Source: Nitrospirota bacterium
Lineage (GTDB): Bacteria; Nitrospirota; Thermodesulfovibrionia; Thermodesulfovibrionales; UBA6898
Assembly: GCA_016217695.1 (NCBI GenBank)
Contig: JACRHE010000107.1
Location: forward strand, 1-36,083
Direction: 5' to 3'
DNA: 36,083 nt
Shown here one piece after another: positions 1 to 10,482 of the stretch; within the stretch, counting starts at the first letter, position 1; every line of letters starts with the position of its first letter. The notes under the pieces are model-generated. The model did not search any database. It was given only the letters and a program-made list of their open reading frames with translations, and had not been told where the DNA came from. The translations under genes and the position numbers were made by a program.

Positions 1-1
1 A

Positions 2-1159
2 CCTCTGACGCCTGTTATCCTTATGACTGCCTTTGGAACGATCGAAACCGCCGTTACCGCCATGAAAGAGGGGGCCTACGATTTCATAACCAAGCCTTTT
101 GATACGGACCATCTGCTCCTGCTGATAAAACGCGCACTGGAAACCCAGAGGCTCCTCGCCGAGAACATTCTTCTGAAAGACGAACTGGCTGCAAAGGTCG
201 GGGCGCCGAAGATCATAGGCAAAAGCAGCGGGATAGTCGACGTTGCCCAGAAGGTCCAGAAAGTGGCCCCCGGCAGAACGACGGTCCTGCTTCTGGGCGA
301 GAGCGGCACAGGAAAAGAGCTCTTTGCCCGGGCTATCCATAACCTCAGTCCCAGAAATTCGTATCCCTTTGTGCCTATTAACTGTGCAGCGATCCCGAGG
401 GAACTTCTCGAGAGCGAACTATTCGGTCACGAAAGAGGCTCCTTTACAGGAGCCGAATCGAGGAAACTCGGCAAATTCGAACTGGCAGACCATGGCACTG
501 TATTTCTGGACGAGATCTCGGAGATGGACCTATCCCTCCAGGCAAAGATGTTAAGGGTACTTCAGGAGGGAGAGATAGAACGTGTCGGCGGACTGAAATC
601 AATACAGATCGATGTCCGCATCGTTGCAGCGACAAACAAGGATATCGAAAAGGCAGTCGAGGACAGACTCTTCAGGGAAGACCTGTTTTATCGCCTGAAC
701 GTCTTCCCGATCAGGATACCGCCGCTGCGTGAGAGGAGAGATGACATACCCCTGTTGATTGAATATTTTATCAACAAATATTGCATGGAGCTGAAAACCC
801 GCACTAAGGCCATCGCCGCAGGTGCGCTTGAGCTCCTGATGCGCTACCCGTGGAAAGGGAACATACGTGAACTTGAAAACTGCATAGAAAGGGCGATAAT
901 CCTCTGTGACGGTGATTCTATTACCCCCGAGCATATCGCACTGAATCCTCAGGTTATGATCGAGAGCTCCATGGCAAACATCTGCATGGCAGGTTCTCTT
1001 GAAGACGCTTCGAAAGAGGCGATGAGGATCGCCGAGACCAGGAGAATTACCCTGGCCCTGAAAGAAACCAGGGGGAACAAGAGCAGGGCCTCGGAACTCC
1101 TGCAGGTAAGTTATAAGACCCTCCTCACAAAAATCAAGGATTACGGGATAGAGTCATAG
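2..1159 (+). CDS. Sigma-54-dependent response regulator (NtrC family), 5' end outside window
   Basis: End of a receiver domain (MTAFGTIETAVTAMKEGAYDFITKPF), AAA+ domain with GESGTGKE and GSFTGA (GAFTGA-type) motifs, C-terminal Fis-type HTH; reading frame appears open at the left edge. Confidence 0.93.
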   Translation, partial: PLTPVILMTAFGTIETAVTAMKEGAYDFITKPFDTDHLLLLIKRALETQRLLAENILLKDELAAKVGAPKIIGKSSGIVDVAQKVQKVAPGRTTVLLLGESGTGKELFARAIHNLSPRNSYPFVPINCAAIPRELLESELFGHERGSFTGAESRKLGKFELADHGTVFLDEISEMDLSLQAKMLRVLQEGEIERVGGLKSIQIDVRIVAATNKDIEKAVEDRLFREDLFYRLNVFPIRIPPLRERRDDIPLLIEYFINKYCMELKTRTKAIAAGALELLMRYPWKGNIRELENCIERAIILCDGDSITPEHIALNPQVMIESSMANICMAGSLEDASKEAMRIAETRRITLALKETRGNKSRASELLQVSYKTLLTKIKDYGIES

Positions 1160-1225
1160 CGGTCTCACATCTGCTCACAGCGGCTGCCTTGACAGCTTGA
1201 ACCCCCTGGAATTAATATAAAAGTT

Positions 1226-1894
1226 ATGGATAAGCGCCATTTTCTCCCAATCTTGTTAATCTTATCTCTTTCTCTTTCAGCGGTTTCATGCAGAACAGCA
1301 GCTGACAGGGAACGGGAAGAAAGAGAGAGACTTCCGCAGAAATTAAGTCTTGACGAGCAGAATAAAAGGGCTATGGACACCTTCCAGAATATCTTCAGCC
1401 TTCTTGAGGATTCAGAGAGAAAGGCCGTTCTTCCCCGCTTAGAACAGATGTATAAGGAGATCATCGACAACTATCCTGACGCAGCGCTCAGTCAGGAGTC
1501 CTACTGGAGGCTGATACTTATCTATCTGGAAGATTATAATCCCCCCCTCTTTGACAAGATAGAGGTACTGTATGCCGGATTTACACTCTCATATCCCCAG
1601 TCGCAGTTCAGAAATGAGGTTGAGGACATGATAGCAACTTCCTATGCAAGGCATGCGAAATGGCAGGACCTGATAAAATTCAGCACACCCGTCGTCAAGC
1701 AGTATATCGATACAGGAAAACTGGCCAGACCCCAATTGATGTTTGCCTATGCAGATGCAAAGATGAACCTGGGCGATATCGATGAGGCCGAGAAGGGCTA
1801 CAGAATCGTCATCGCCTTATTCCCACTCTCACGGGAAAGCGATATGGCCAAATACAGGCTCGAAGCGCTCAAGAGAATAAAATACAAACAATAG
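1226..1894 (+). CDS. Putative lipoprotein with TPR-like/BamD-like repeats
   Basis: Signal peptide with lipobox-like LSAVSC, then helical repeat sequence. Confidence 0.6.
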   Translation: MDKRHFLPILLILSLSLSAVSCRTAADREREERERLPQKLSLDEQNKRAMDTFQNIFSLLEDSERKAVLPRLEQMYKEIIDNYPDAALSQESYWRLILIYLEDYNPPLFDKIEVLYAGFTLSYPQSQFRNEVEDMIATSYARHAKWQDLIKFSTPVVKQYIDTGKLARPQLMFAYADAKMNLGDIDEAEKGYRIVIALFPLSRESDMAKYRLEALKRIKYKQ

Positions 1895-1908
1895 TTCCGG
1901 AGGTATTA

Positions 1909-2664
1909 GTGTCAGGACATTCCAAATGGTCTCAGATCAAGCATAAAAAGGCTCACACCGACGCCAAGAGGGGAAGGGCGTTCACGAAGATCGTAAAGGA
2001 GATATCGATCGCAGCCAGGCTGGGCGGCGGCGACCAGGACGGTAATCCGCGGCTTCGCGCAGCCATAGAAAAGGCAAAGGAAGTCAACATGCCGCATGAT
2101 AACATAAAAAAGGCAATCATGAAGGGTACCGGAGAACTCCCGGGTGTCACTTATGAAGAATTCGTGTACGAGGGATACGGGCCGGCCGGCGTTGCCCTTA
2201 TGATAGAGGTTATGACGGACAACAAAAACAGGACCGTGCCGGAGATTAGACATATATTGGGCAAAAACGGCGGCAGTCTCGGCGAGACAGGCTGCGTTTC
2301 ATGGATATTCGACAAAAAGGGGTATATCCTTGTCAGCAAGGCAAAGGCTTCTGAAGATACCGTCATGACCGCGGCCCTGGACGCAGGCGCCGAAGACATG
2401 AAAAACGACCCGGGGGAGGACAATTACGAGATCATCACCTCTCCCGAGGATTTCGCTACGGTAAAGGAGGCCGTTGAAAAGGCCGGCATACCCATTGAAT
2501 CAGAAGAAGTGACGATGCTTCCGAAAAATTATGTGGTCCTGGATGCAAAGTCGGCTGAGCAGATGGTGAGGCTTATGGATACCCTGGAAGACCATGACGA
2601 TATCCAGAACGTTTATGCCAACTTCGACATACCGGATGACGTGGCTGAGAAGCTCGGCAAATAG
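1909..2664 (+). CDS. yebC: YebC/PmpR family transcriptional regulator
   Basis: [28 protein letters not shown] is the family N-terminal signature; GTG start. Confidence 0.95.
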   Translation: MSGHSKWSQIKHKKAHTDAKRGRAFTKIVKEISIAARLGGGDQDGNPRLRAAIEKAKEVNMPHDNIKKAIMKGTGELPGVTYEEFVYEGYGPAGVALMIEVMTDNKNRTVPEIRHILGKNGGSLGETGCVSWIFDKKGYILVSKAKASEDTVMTAALDAGAEDMKNDPGEDNYEIITSPEDFATVKEAVEKAGIPIESEEVTMLPKNYVVLDAKSAEQMVRLMDTLEDHDDIQNVYANFDIPDDVAEKLGK

Positions 2665-2774
2665 ACCAGAATGACGACACCAAAAATAAATGATGCTCCT
2701 GAAAAAGACGATCCGGCAGTTACAGTCGCAGGCAGTGAGATAATGTCATCTGGAGATCTGTCATAAAAAATAAT

Positions 2775-3395
2775 ATGGCCATCTCCATACGGGCTACGTT
2801 TAAGAGAAGATTCATAGCAGGCCTCTTCGTTTCGATACCTGCCATCATAACGATTCTCATAATAGGATGGTTTTTTCGCTTTGTGGACGGCCTGCTCGAG
2901 CCGGTCTACTTCAGGATACTCGGGTATCATACCCCTGGTCTCGGGTTTATATCGGCAATCATACTCGTCTTCGTCGTCGGCATCATATCGACAAATGTCT
3001 TCGGAAAGAAGATCATACGGTTTCTCGAAAACATCTTTCTCCGGATACCTGTTTTCAAGGGGTTCTATACTGCTGTTAAACACCTCGTGGACGCATTTTC
3101 CCCGGAGAACAAGACAGACTCCTTCAAAAAATTCGTGATCATAGAGTACCCGAGGCAGGGGGCGTTCGCCTTCGGATTTCTCACCAAGGAAAGCATAGTC
3201 AAGGCCGCCCTGAGCGGAAATGAGTCACACCTCAGGGCCGTGTATGTGCCTACCAACAATCTCTATCTCGGGGAGATCGTCCTTGTCAGCGATGAAGACG
3301 TCTTTTATACTGACATCCCAATCGATGACGGCATAAAGATCATCCTCTCAGGAGGGATCGCGACCCCGAACAGGATATCCGAGGCAAGGGAGTGA
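2775..3395 (+). CDS. DUF502 family membrane protein
   Basis: Two N-terminal TM segments and conserved pattern IPVFKGFYTAVKHLVDAF...VIIEYPRQGAFAFGFLT...VYVPTNN. Confidence 0.85.
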   Translation: MAISIRATFKRRFIAGLFVSIPAIITILIIGWFFRFVDGLLEPVYFRILGYHTPGLGFISAIILVFVVGIISTNVFGKKIIRFLENIFLRIPVFKGFYTAVKHLVDAFSPENKTDSFKKFVIIEYPRQGAFAFGFLTKESIVKAALSGNESHLRAVYVPTNNLYLGEIVLVSDEDVFYTDIPIDDGIKIILSGGIATPNRISEARE

Positions 3396-4777
3396 ACCTG
3401 GCATGTGTAATACTGGCTGCCGGCCTTGGGAAGAGAATGAGGTCTTCCCTCCCCAAGGTCCTGCACAGCATTTGCGGAATCCCCATGATCCAAAGCGTTC
3501 TGAATACCGTCACAACCCTGCGCCCGCAAAGAATCATCGTAGTTGCCGGAAAGCACATGGATCGGATACAGGAGTCTGTGGAAGCAGGAGACGTCCTCTT
3601 TGCTCATCAGGCTGAGCCGAGGGGAACAGGTCATGCGCTTCGTTGCGCCGCCCCTGCGCTGAAAGGCTTCAGGGGAGATGTCCTGGTCGTCAACGGTGAT
3701 ACCCCCCTTATCCGAACCCGCACCCTCAGGGAGTTCCTCAGGCTGCATCAAAAAAACAGGAACATACTTTCGGTCCTTTCTTTCATTCCCCGAAACCCCG
3801 CCGGTTACGGCAGGATCGTAAGGAGCAGTGATGGAGAGATTGTATCCGTCGTCGAGCAAAAAGATGCCGATATACGCCAGAAAAAAATCACGGAGGCAAA
3901 CAGCGGCGTCTACGCCATCAGCCATGCGGCCCTCTCACTTGTTGAGAAGATACCGCTTAACCGTGCAAGAGGCGAATACTATCTGACAGATATAGTTGCC
4001 GGGGCCGTCAGAGAAAGATTAAGATCAGCAGCCTACTGCATCGGAACAGAAGAAGAGTTCATGGGTGTAAATACGCGGGCAGAGCTGCACAGAGCCGCAC
4101 AGCTTATGAGAAAGGGCATCGTCGCTGGATGGACCGCCAAAGGCGTGGACTTTATCGATTCAGGTTCAGCCTTCATCGATGCGGGAGTTTCCCTCAGCAG
4201 GGACGTCACGATATATCCACACGTATGTATTGAAGGCAGGACAAGGATAGGCAGCGGCTCAACCGTCTTTCCGAATGTCAGGATCAGGGATGCCAGGATC
4301 GGCAGAGATGTAACCATTAAGGACTCCTCGGTGATTGAGGACTCGGTCGTTGAAGACGGGGCATCGGTCGGTCCGTTTGCCCATATACGTCCGGGTTCAC
4401 GCATCGGAAGGCTGGCAAAGATCGGCAACTTCGTTGAACTGAAAAAGGCGAGCGTCGGAGATTCATCTAAGGCATCACATCTTAGTTACCTCGGGGATAC
4501 GGATATAGGAAAGGGCGTCAATATCGGGGCAGGCACAATAACCTGCAATTACGACGGATCGAAAAAACACCGTACAGTGATCCGGGACGGCGTTTTTATC
4601 GGAAGTGATTCTCAACTCGTTGCGCCGGTTATAATCGGGGAAAAGGCGTATATAGGTGCCGGTTCGACAATAACGAAGGACGTGCCGGCCGGGGCGCTTG
4701 CTCTGAGCAGGTCACCCCAGAAGATAATAAACGGCTGGGTCGGGACAAAGGGCCGGCGGACAGAAAAAAAGAGATGA
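3392..4777 (+). CDS. glmU: Bifunctional UDP-N-acetylglucosamine pyrophosphorylase / glucosamine-1-phosphate N-acetyltransferase
   Basis: LAAGLGKRMRSSLPKVLH nucleotidyltransferase motif and C-terminal left-handed beta-helix hexapeptide repeats; GTG start overlapping the upstream stop. Confidence 0.96.
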   Translation: MNLACVILAAGLGKRMRSSLPKVLHSICGIPMIQSVLNTVTTLRPQRIIVVAGKHMDRIQESVEAGDVLFAHQAEPRGTGHALRCAAPALKGFRGDVLVVNGDTPLIRTRTLREFLRLHQKNRNILSVLSFIPRNPAGYGRIVRSSDGEIVSVVEQKDADIRQKKITEANSGVYAISHAALSLVEKIPLNRARGEYYLTDIVAGAVRERLRSAAYCIGTEEEFMGVNTRAELHRAAQLMRKGIVAGWTAKGVDFIDSGSAFIDAGVSLSRDVTIYPHVCIEGRTRIGSGSTVFPNVRIRDARIGRDVTIKDSSVIEDSVVEDGASVGPFAHIRPGSRIGRLAKIGNFVELKKASVGDSSKASHLSYLGDTDIGKGVNIGAGTITCNYDGSKKHRTVIRDGVFIGSDSQLVAPVIIGEKAYIGAGSTITKDVPAGALALSRSPQKIINGWVGTKGRRTEKKR

Positions 4778-4793
4778 TTATTATAGAGCCGTT

Positions 4794-6620
4794 ATGTGCG
4801 GAATAATCGGGTATACGGGCAATAAAAATGCCGTCACTGTAATCCTTGAGGGGCTGAAGCGCCTGGAATACAGAGGATATGACTCTGCCGGCATCGCCTT
4901 TTTCTCTGACAAGGGTATCGAAGTGATCAGGTGCAAGGGGAAGATAAGGGAACTTGCATCCCTTATTGATGCAAAGACCGTGTCGAGTACGTGCGCAATA
5001 GGACATACCAGGTGGGCTACACATGGCAAACCATCGGAGGAAAACGCCCATCCTCACAGGTCAGGCGGAATCGTTGTTGTTCATAACGGGATTATAGAAA
5101 ACTATCTCCAGCTCAGGAAAAAACTTTCAGACAGAGGATATACCTTCCAGTCAGATACTGATACCGAAGTGCTTTGCCATCTTATAAGGGATTTTGCAGA
5201 CGCCCTCCCTCTGGAGGATGCTGTGAGGGAAGCGCTGAAAGAGGTAAAAGGGGCGTACGCGATTGCTGTAATCAGTGAAAAAGAGCCCGGCAAGATCATA
5301 GGAGTCAGGAAAGACAGCCCGCTTGTAGTCGGACTCGGCGACGGAGAATATTTCATCGCCTCGGACGTCCCTGCCTTTCTGAACTTCTCGCGGGAGGTGA
5401 TGTTCCTTGACGAAGAGGAGATGGTCGTGCTTACCGATGATGGCGTCGTCGTCACAACTATCGACGGCACACCTGTGCAGAAAGAGGTCACGTCCATTAC
5501 CTGGAGCCCTGCAATGGCAGAGAAGGGGGGCTATCGCCACTTTATGCTGAAAGAGATCTTTGAACAGCCCCGGGCTGTCAGCGATACTATCAGGGGCAGG
5601 TTCTCTCTCGAAAGCGGTGAGATCAACCTTGAGGAATTCGGACTTTCAATTGACGCGGTGACAGGCATAAGAAAGATCTTCATCGTGGCGTGCGGCACTT
5701 CATGGCATTCGGCCCTGATCGGCAAATACATGATCGAGGATCTCTCAAGAATCTCGGTCGAGGTCGACATAGCATCGGAATTCAGATACCGGCGTCCTCT
5801 CATAACCAGTGAAGACCTTATGGTCGTCATTACCCAGTCAGGCGAGACTGCTGACACGCTGGCGGCCCAGAGAGAGGGAAAGAGGCTGGGGGCAAGGATA
5901 TTGAGCATATGTAATGTTGTCGGCAGCACGTCGGCGCGCGAGGCTGACGCCGTATTTTACACGCATTCAGGCCCGGAGATCGGAGTTGCGTCAACAAAGG
6001 CCTTTTTGACACAGGTAACCGGCCTTTATCTTCTGGCTGTCGGGCTCGCAAGGGTGAAAGAGACCCTGAACGCTCAACAGGCAAGGGATCTGCTTCAGGA
6101 CCTGCTTTCCCTGCCGGGCAAGATAGAGCGGGCCCTCTCCTCTGCAGAGGCTATCAAGTCCATCGCAAGGGAATATTTCAAGGCAAGGGGCTTCATTTAT
6201 CTGGGCCGGGGCATTCAATATCCTGTTGCTCTCGAGGGTGCCCTGAAGCTTAAAGAGATATCTTACATACATGCCGAGGGATATCCTGCCGGCGAGATGA
6301 AACACGGGCCGATCGCACTGATTGACGAAGAACTGCCTGTAGTGATCCTTGCTCCAAGGGACGCGCTCTACGAAAAGATGCTGACCAGCATTCAGGAGGT
6401 AAACAGCAGGGGAGGAAACGTCATCACAATATCCAGTGAGCGTAACCAGGATGTCTGCGGTCTCTCAAAAAACTGCATCCTGGTCTCTGACTCAAACCCC
6501 TATCTGTCCTCACTGCTTCTGGCGGTCCCCCTGCAGCTGCTTGCATATCACATAGCTGTTCTCAGGGGATGCGACGTAGACCAGCCGAGGAATCTGGCAA
6601 AGAGCGTGACCGTGGAGTAA
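4794..6620 (+). CDS. glmS: Glutamine-fructose-6-phosphate aminotransferase (isomerizing)
   Basis: MCGIIGYTGNK N-terminal Cys nucleophile, SIS domains, C-terminal DQPRNLAKSVTVE. Confidence 0.97.
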   Translation: MCGIIGYTGNKNAVTVILEGLKRLEYRGYDSAGIAFFSDKGIEVIRCKGKIRELASLIDAKTVSSTCAIGHTRWATHGKPSEENAHPHRSGGIVVVHNGIIENYLQLRKKLSDRGYTFQSDTDTEVLCHLIRDFADALPLEDAVREALKEVKGAYAIAVISEKEPGKIIGVRKDSPLVVGLGDGEYFIASDVPAFLNFSREVMFLDEEEMVVLTDDGVVVTTIDGTPVQKEVTSITWSPAMAEKGGYRHFMLKEIFEQPRAVSDTIRGRFSLESGEINLEEFGLSIDAVTGIRKIFIVACGTSWHSALIGKYMIEDLSRISVEVDIASEFRYRRPLITSEDLMVVITQSGETADTLAAQREGKRLGARILSICNVVGSTSAREADAVFYTHSGPEIGVASTKAFLTQVTGLYLLAVGLARVKETLNAQQARDLLQDLLSLPGKIERALSSAEAIKSIAREYFKARGFIYLGRGIQYPVALEGALKLKEISYIHAEGYPAGEMKHGPIALIDEELPVVILAPRDALYEKMLTSIQEVNSRGGNVITISSERNQDVCGLSKNCILVSDSNPYLSSLLLAVPLQLLAYHIAVLRGCDVDQPRNLAKSVTVE

Positions 6621-6699
6621 CGGCAAAATTAGCGGCGCTGTAGACTAAAAGGGCCGGGATTTGTTATTCTATAACGCTTAGAGTAACCGGAGCAAATAG

Positions 6700-8811
6700 A
6701 TGTCCAAAGAAGGTTTAATGCAAGATCTGAATCCGCAGCAAAGAGAGGCTTTAAAGCATACAGAAGGTCCGTTATTGGTATTGGCAGGCGCAGGGAGTGG
6801 GAAGACAAAGGTAATTACCCACAAATTCGCATACCTCGTAAAAGCACAAAAGGTCTCACCGGAATCCATCCTGACCGTCACCTTCACGAACAAGGCTGCC
6901 AGTGAGATGAAAGGCAGGATCAAAAACCTCCTCGGCAAGGAACTCAGGAACTCATGGGTAGGCACCTTGCATGCTCAGTGTGGAAGGATCCTCCGCAGGG
7001 AGATCAGAAGCCTCGGTTACAGCCAGGATTTTTCGATATACGACGAAGACGACCGTTGTAATCTCATTCGCCACATCCTGAAGGAATTCAAGATCTACGA
7101 GGCCCTTTACAAGGGCGTCTCGTCGAGAATCAACTTTTTGAAGGCCTCCCTGGTAGGCCCTGAGGATTTTCTGTCTGCCGGTGAAGGCTTCGGCTTTGAT
7201 GAAAAACTTGCAAAGGTCTATGTCAGATACCAGGACGAGCTCAAAAGGAGCAATGCCCTGGACTTCGATGACCTGATCATGCTCGTGGTAAAACTCTTTC
7301 AGGAGCACCCTGAAATCCTGAAAAAATATCAGGGTTCATTTTCACATATTCTGGTTGACGAATTCCAGGACCTCAATTTTGCCCAGTACCAGCTGGTCAA
7401 GCTGATAGCTAAGCTGCACAAAAATATCTGTGCCGTTGGTGATGATGATCAGAGCATTTACAAATTTAGAGGGGCTGACTCCCGGAATATCCTGAAGTTT
7501 GAAAAAGACTTTCCCGGCGCAAGAGTCGTCAGGCTTGAGAGAAACTACCGCTCTACTCAGAATATCCTCGATGTGTCTCATGCGGTCATAGCGCTGAATA
7601 CCAACCGGAAGGAAAAGAAGCTCTGGACAGAGAGGGGCAGAGGAGAGAAGGTCCATTTCTGCTGGCTCAATAATGAAGAAGAGGAAGCCAAACATATTGC
7701 AAAACTCATCAAGGAGCAATTCTTAAAAGGTGCATACTCATATAAAGACATCGGCATCCTGTACAGGGTAAACCTTCAATCGAGGGCTATAGAGGATGCG
7801 CTCCGCGAGACAGGACTTCCCTATCATGTTTTGGGAGGCTTAAGCTTTTATCAGCGCAAGGAGATCAAGGACGTCATAGCCTATGCCCGGCTTGTCCTGA
7901 ACCATGGGGACAATGTGAGCATGAGGAGGATACTGAACTGCCCTCCCCGGGGCATAGGCGCAGCAACACTGTCAAAGATCGAAAACGAGGCCAAGAAAAA
8001 GTCGCTCTGCCTCTTCGATACGCTGAAGCTATGTATCCGGAATAACGGAATTGTGACGGCGACAAAGGACAAGCTGAGCAATTTTGCTATTCTCATAGAC
8101 AGGCTTTCGTCCAAGAATTATCATTCCGCGTCTGATCTTCTAAAGGCCATCTCGGAGAAAACCGGATATCTGGAAGGCCTGGATGACGAAAGGAGGCAGA
8201 ACGTCAGTGAACTGCTAACCTCGGCAGAAGGCAAGGATATCCGGGAGTTCATAGACAAAGTTTCGCTTCTGACGAATACGGATGAATCGTCTGATCGCAA
8301 CCACATCTCGCTCATGACCCTGCATAATGCCAAGGGACTTGAGTTTCCGGTCGTATTCGTGATAGGACTGGAAGAAGGACTTCTTCCTTATTTCAAAGCT
8401 AACGGCAATGATGATGAAATCTCCGAGGAGCGGCGGCTCTTCTATGTCGGTATGACTCGTGCCAAGGATCTCTTATTCCTCACAGGTGCTCGCAAGAGGA
8501 GACTCTATGCGAGAGTCCAGGATCAGGAGCCTTCCAGGTTTCTCAAGGATATGCCGAAAGATTACTGTCACTGGATAGAAAAAGTGACGGAACCACATCC
8601 TTTCCAGGGCAGGCACGATAAGAAGAAGATAGAGGTTAAAAAGGTTAGACCTCTTTTTTCCTCAGGCTGCAGAGTGAAGCATCCTGTATGGGGCATAGGC
8701 GTTATCCGAGATTGTTACGGCGACGGGGAAGACCAGAAGGTAATGGTCAACTTCCCAAGCATCGGGATAAAAAGGCTCTCGCTGAAGCTTGCCAACCTGA
8801 CAAAGATCTAG
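6700..8811 (+). CDS. UvrD/PcrA family ATP-dependent DNA helicase
   Basis: LNPQQREALKHTEGPLLVLAGAGSGKT, DEFQDLN, GDDDQSIYKFRGAD, YVGMTRAKD motifs. Confidence 0.95.
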   Translation: MSKEGLMQDLNPQQREALKHTEGPLLVLAGAGSGKTKVITHKFAYLVKAQKVSPESILTVTFTNKAASEMKGRIKNLLGKELRNSWVGTLHAQCGRILRREIRSLGYSQDFSIYDEDDRCNLIRHILKEFKIYEALYKGVSSRINFLKASLVGPEDFLSAGEGFGFDEKLAKVYVRYQDELKRSNALDFDDLIMLVVKLFQEHPEILKKYQGSFSHILVDEFQDLNFAQYQLVKLIAKLHKNICAVGDDDQSIYKFRGADSRNILKFEKDFPGARVVRLERNYRSTQNILDVSHAVIALNTNRKEKKLWTERGRGEKVHFCWLNNEEEEAKHIAKLIKEQFLKGAYSYKDIGILYRVNLQSRAIEDALRETGLPYHVLGGLSFYQRKEIKDVIAYARLVLNHGDNVSMRRILNCPPRGIGAATLSKIENEAKKKSLCLFDTLKLCIRNNGIVTATKDKLSNFAILIDRLSSKNYHSASDLLKAISEKTGYLEGLDDERRQNVSELLTSAEGKDIREFIDKVSLLTNTDESSDRNHISLMTLHNAKGLEFPVVFVIGLEEGLLPYFKANGNDDEISEERRLFYVGMTRAKDLLFLTGARKRRLYARVQDQEPSRFLKDMPKDYCHWIEKVTEPHPFQGRHDKKKIEVKKVRPLFSSGCRVKHPVWGIGVIRDCYGDGEDQKVMVNFPSIGIKRLSLKLANLTKI

Positions 8812-8821
8812 GACCTGCGGA

Positions 8822-9100
8822 ATGAAGATCTCGGTTGAACACCTGGCACGGCTGGCAAGATTACATGTCTCGGACAGCGAAAAGGATCTCTTCGGAATCC
8901 AGTTGGACGGTATCCTGACCTATATGGAAAAACTGAACGAACTGGATACAAAAGACGTTGAGCCGACCTCCCACGTCATATCTATAATAAATGTACTCAG
9001 AGAGGATCTTCCCAGGCCTTCACTCAGCCGTGAAGACGCGCTTACGAACGCACCGGATGGTACCGAGAAATTCTACCGGGTACCGAAGATAATAGAATGA
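8822..9100 (+). CDS. gatC: Asp-tRNA(Asn)/Glu-tRNA(Gln) amidotransferase subunit C
   Basis: VEHLARLARLHVSDSEKDLFGIQLDGILTYMEKLNELDTKDVEPTSHV...REDLPRPSL typical of GatC. Confidence 0.93.
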   Translation: MKISVEHLARLARLHVSDSEKDLFGIQLDGILTYMEKLNELDTKDVEPTSHVISIINVLREDLPRPSLSREDALTNAPDGTEKFYRVPKIIE

Positions 9101-9110
9101 GGGCGACATC

Positions 9111-9467
9111 ATGCTGAGGTGCATGCTCAGGGCTAAAATACACATGGCAACAGTGACAGAATCCAACCTCGAATATGAGGGCAGCATCACCATCGATGAG
9201 ACCATCCTGAATAAGGTGGGCATACTCGCCTTTGAGCAGGTGATGATAAGCAACATGAATAACGGTGAGCGCTTTGAGACATATGTGATCCCAGGCAGGA
9301 AAAATTCCGGGGAGATCTGCCTGAACGGGCCTACGGCAAGGAAAGGCGTTGTCGGAGACAAGGTTATCATCTTCTGCTACAGCTATTTTGAGGACAGCAA
9401 GACAAAAAATTTCAGACCGAAAATCATCAAGCTGGACAAAAAAAACAGACTCCTCAGCGCGAAGTAA
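9111..9467 (+). CDS. panD: Aspartate 1-decarboxylase (pyruvoyl-dependent)
   Basis: MLRCMLRAKIHMATVTESNLEYEGSITID with the Gly-Ser self-cleavage site; NGPTARKGVVGDKVIIFCY. Confidence 0.95.
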   Translation: MLRCMLRAKIHMATVTESNLEYEGSITIDETILNKVGILAFEQVMISNMNNGERFETYVIPGRKNSGEICLNGPTARKGVVGDKVIIFCYSYFEDSKTKNFRPKIIKLDKKNRLLSAK

Positions 9468-10416
9468 TCCGCGTGCCTGCCTTACCCTTCATCGCATCCT
9501 CAACAAGTTCGGGGCTTGTTATGATAACCTCTTCCCCCTCTCCTTCGAGGAACTCTATTGCCGCCACTATCTTCGGCCCCATGCTCCCTGCAGGGAAATG
9601 ATCCTGCTGAAAATATCCCCGGATCTCATCAAGTCTCACATCATTTAACCCCCTCTGACCTGGCTTCCCATAATCGAGGTATACCCTGTCTACGTCGGTG
9701 AGGTTAATAAGGCGTACCGCCTTGATCTCCCGGGCAAGAAGGCCTGTTGAAAAGTCCTTATCGATCACGGCGTCCACGCCCTGGAGACTACCCCCCGGCA
9801 GCTCTCTTACCGGAATCCCTCCGCCTCCCGCTGCGATCACGATAACACCCTGCTGCGAGAGACTCTTTATGACGTCGGCCTCGACAATCCTGCCCGGCCT
9901 TGGCGACGGCACCACACGTCTATATCCCCTGCCGCTATCCTCTATCAGTTTCCAGCCTTTGGTACGCCCGAGTGTCACCGCCTCCTCAGCACTGTAAAAA
10001 GGTCCTATCGGCTTAGTTGGATTACTGAAAGCGCCGTCCTCCACGTCCACAACGACCTGTGTAATAATTGTCACTATGCTTGCAATGCCCCGCAGCTGGT
10101 TATAAAGTGTTTGCTGGATCATATAACCTATCCCTCCTTCGGAGTCGGCATCGCAAATATACAGGGGCATCGGCGGAATTGTATTCTTTGCTGCCTCATT
10201 GCGAAGCACGATGTTGCCGACAATCGGGCCGTTTCCATGGGTTATCACGATCCTCCAGCCCTTCCTGATCATTCCGGAGATTTGGCTTGTGCAGGCGCGG
10301 GTGTGACTGAACTGTTCCTCTATTGTCCCTCTCTCGCCCCTCCTGATCAGGGCATTCCCGCCGAGAGAGACAACACACAACGGATGCTTGTCTTGTTGGG
10401 TCATGGTTGATACCAA
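9454..10416 (-). CDS. arcC: Carbamate kinase
   Basis: VVSLGGNALIRRGERGT, THGNGPIVGNI, AAGGGGIPV, GSMGPKI motifs. Confidence 0.94.
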   Translation of the reverse strand: MVSTMTQQDKHPLCVVSLGGNALIRRGERGTIEEQFSHTRACTSQISGMIRKGWRIVITHGNGPIVGNIVLRNEAAKNTIPPMPLYICDADSEGGIGYMIQQTLYNQLRGIASIVTIITQVVVDVEDGAFSNPTKPIGPFYSAEEAVTLGRTKGWKLIEDSGRGYRRVVPSPRPGRIVEADVIKSLSQQGVIVIAAGGGGIPVRELPGGSLQGVDAVIDKDFSTGLLAREIKAVRLINLTDVDRVYLDYGKPGQRGLNDVRLDEIRGYFQQDHFPAGSMGPKIVAAIEFLEGEGEEVIITSPELVEDAMKGKAGTRITSR

Positions 10417-10482
10417 CAGTATACCGTTAAAAGCCTGATAGAGCTACGTAGGGCCGACCGGAAGATATCAGACAAGGATTAT

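Noticed and set aside
2671-2766. Short ORF MTTPKINDAPEKDDPAVTVAGSEIMSSGDLS between yebC and the DUF502 gene
   Set aside because: No Shine-Dalgarno sequence and no recognisable similarity; too short to support.
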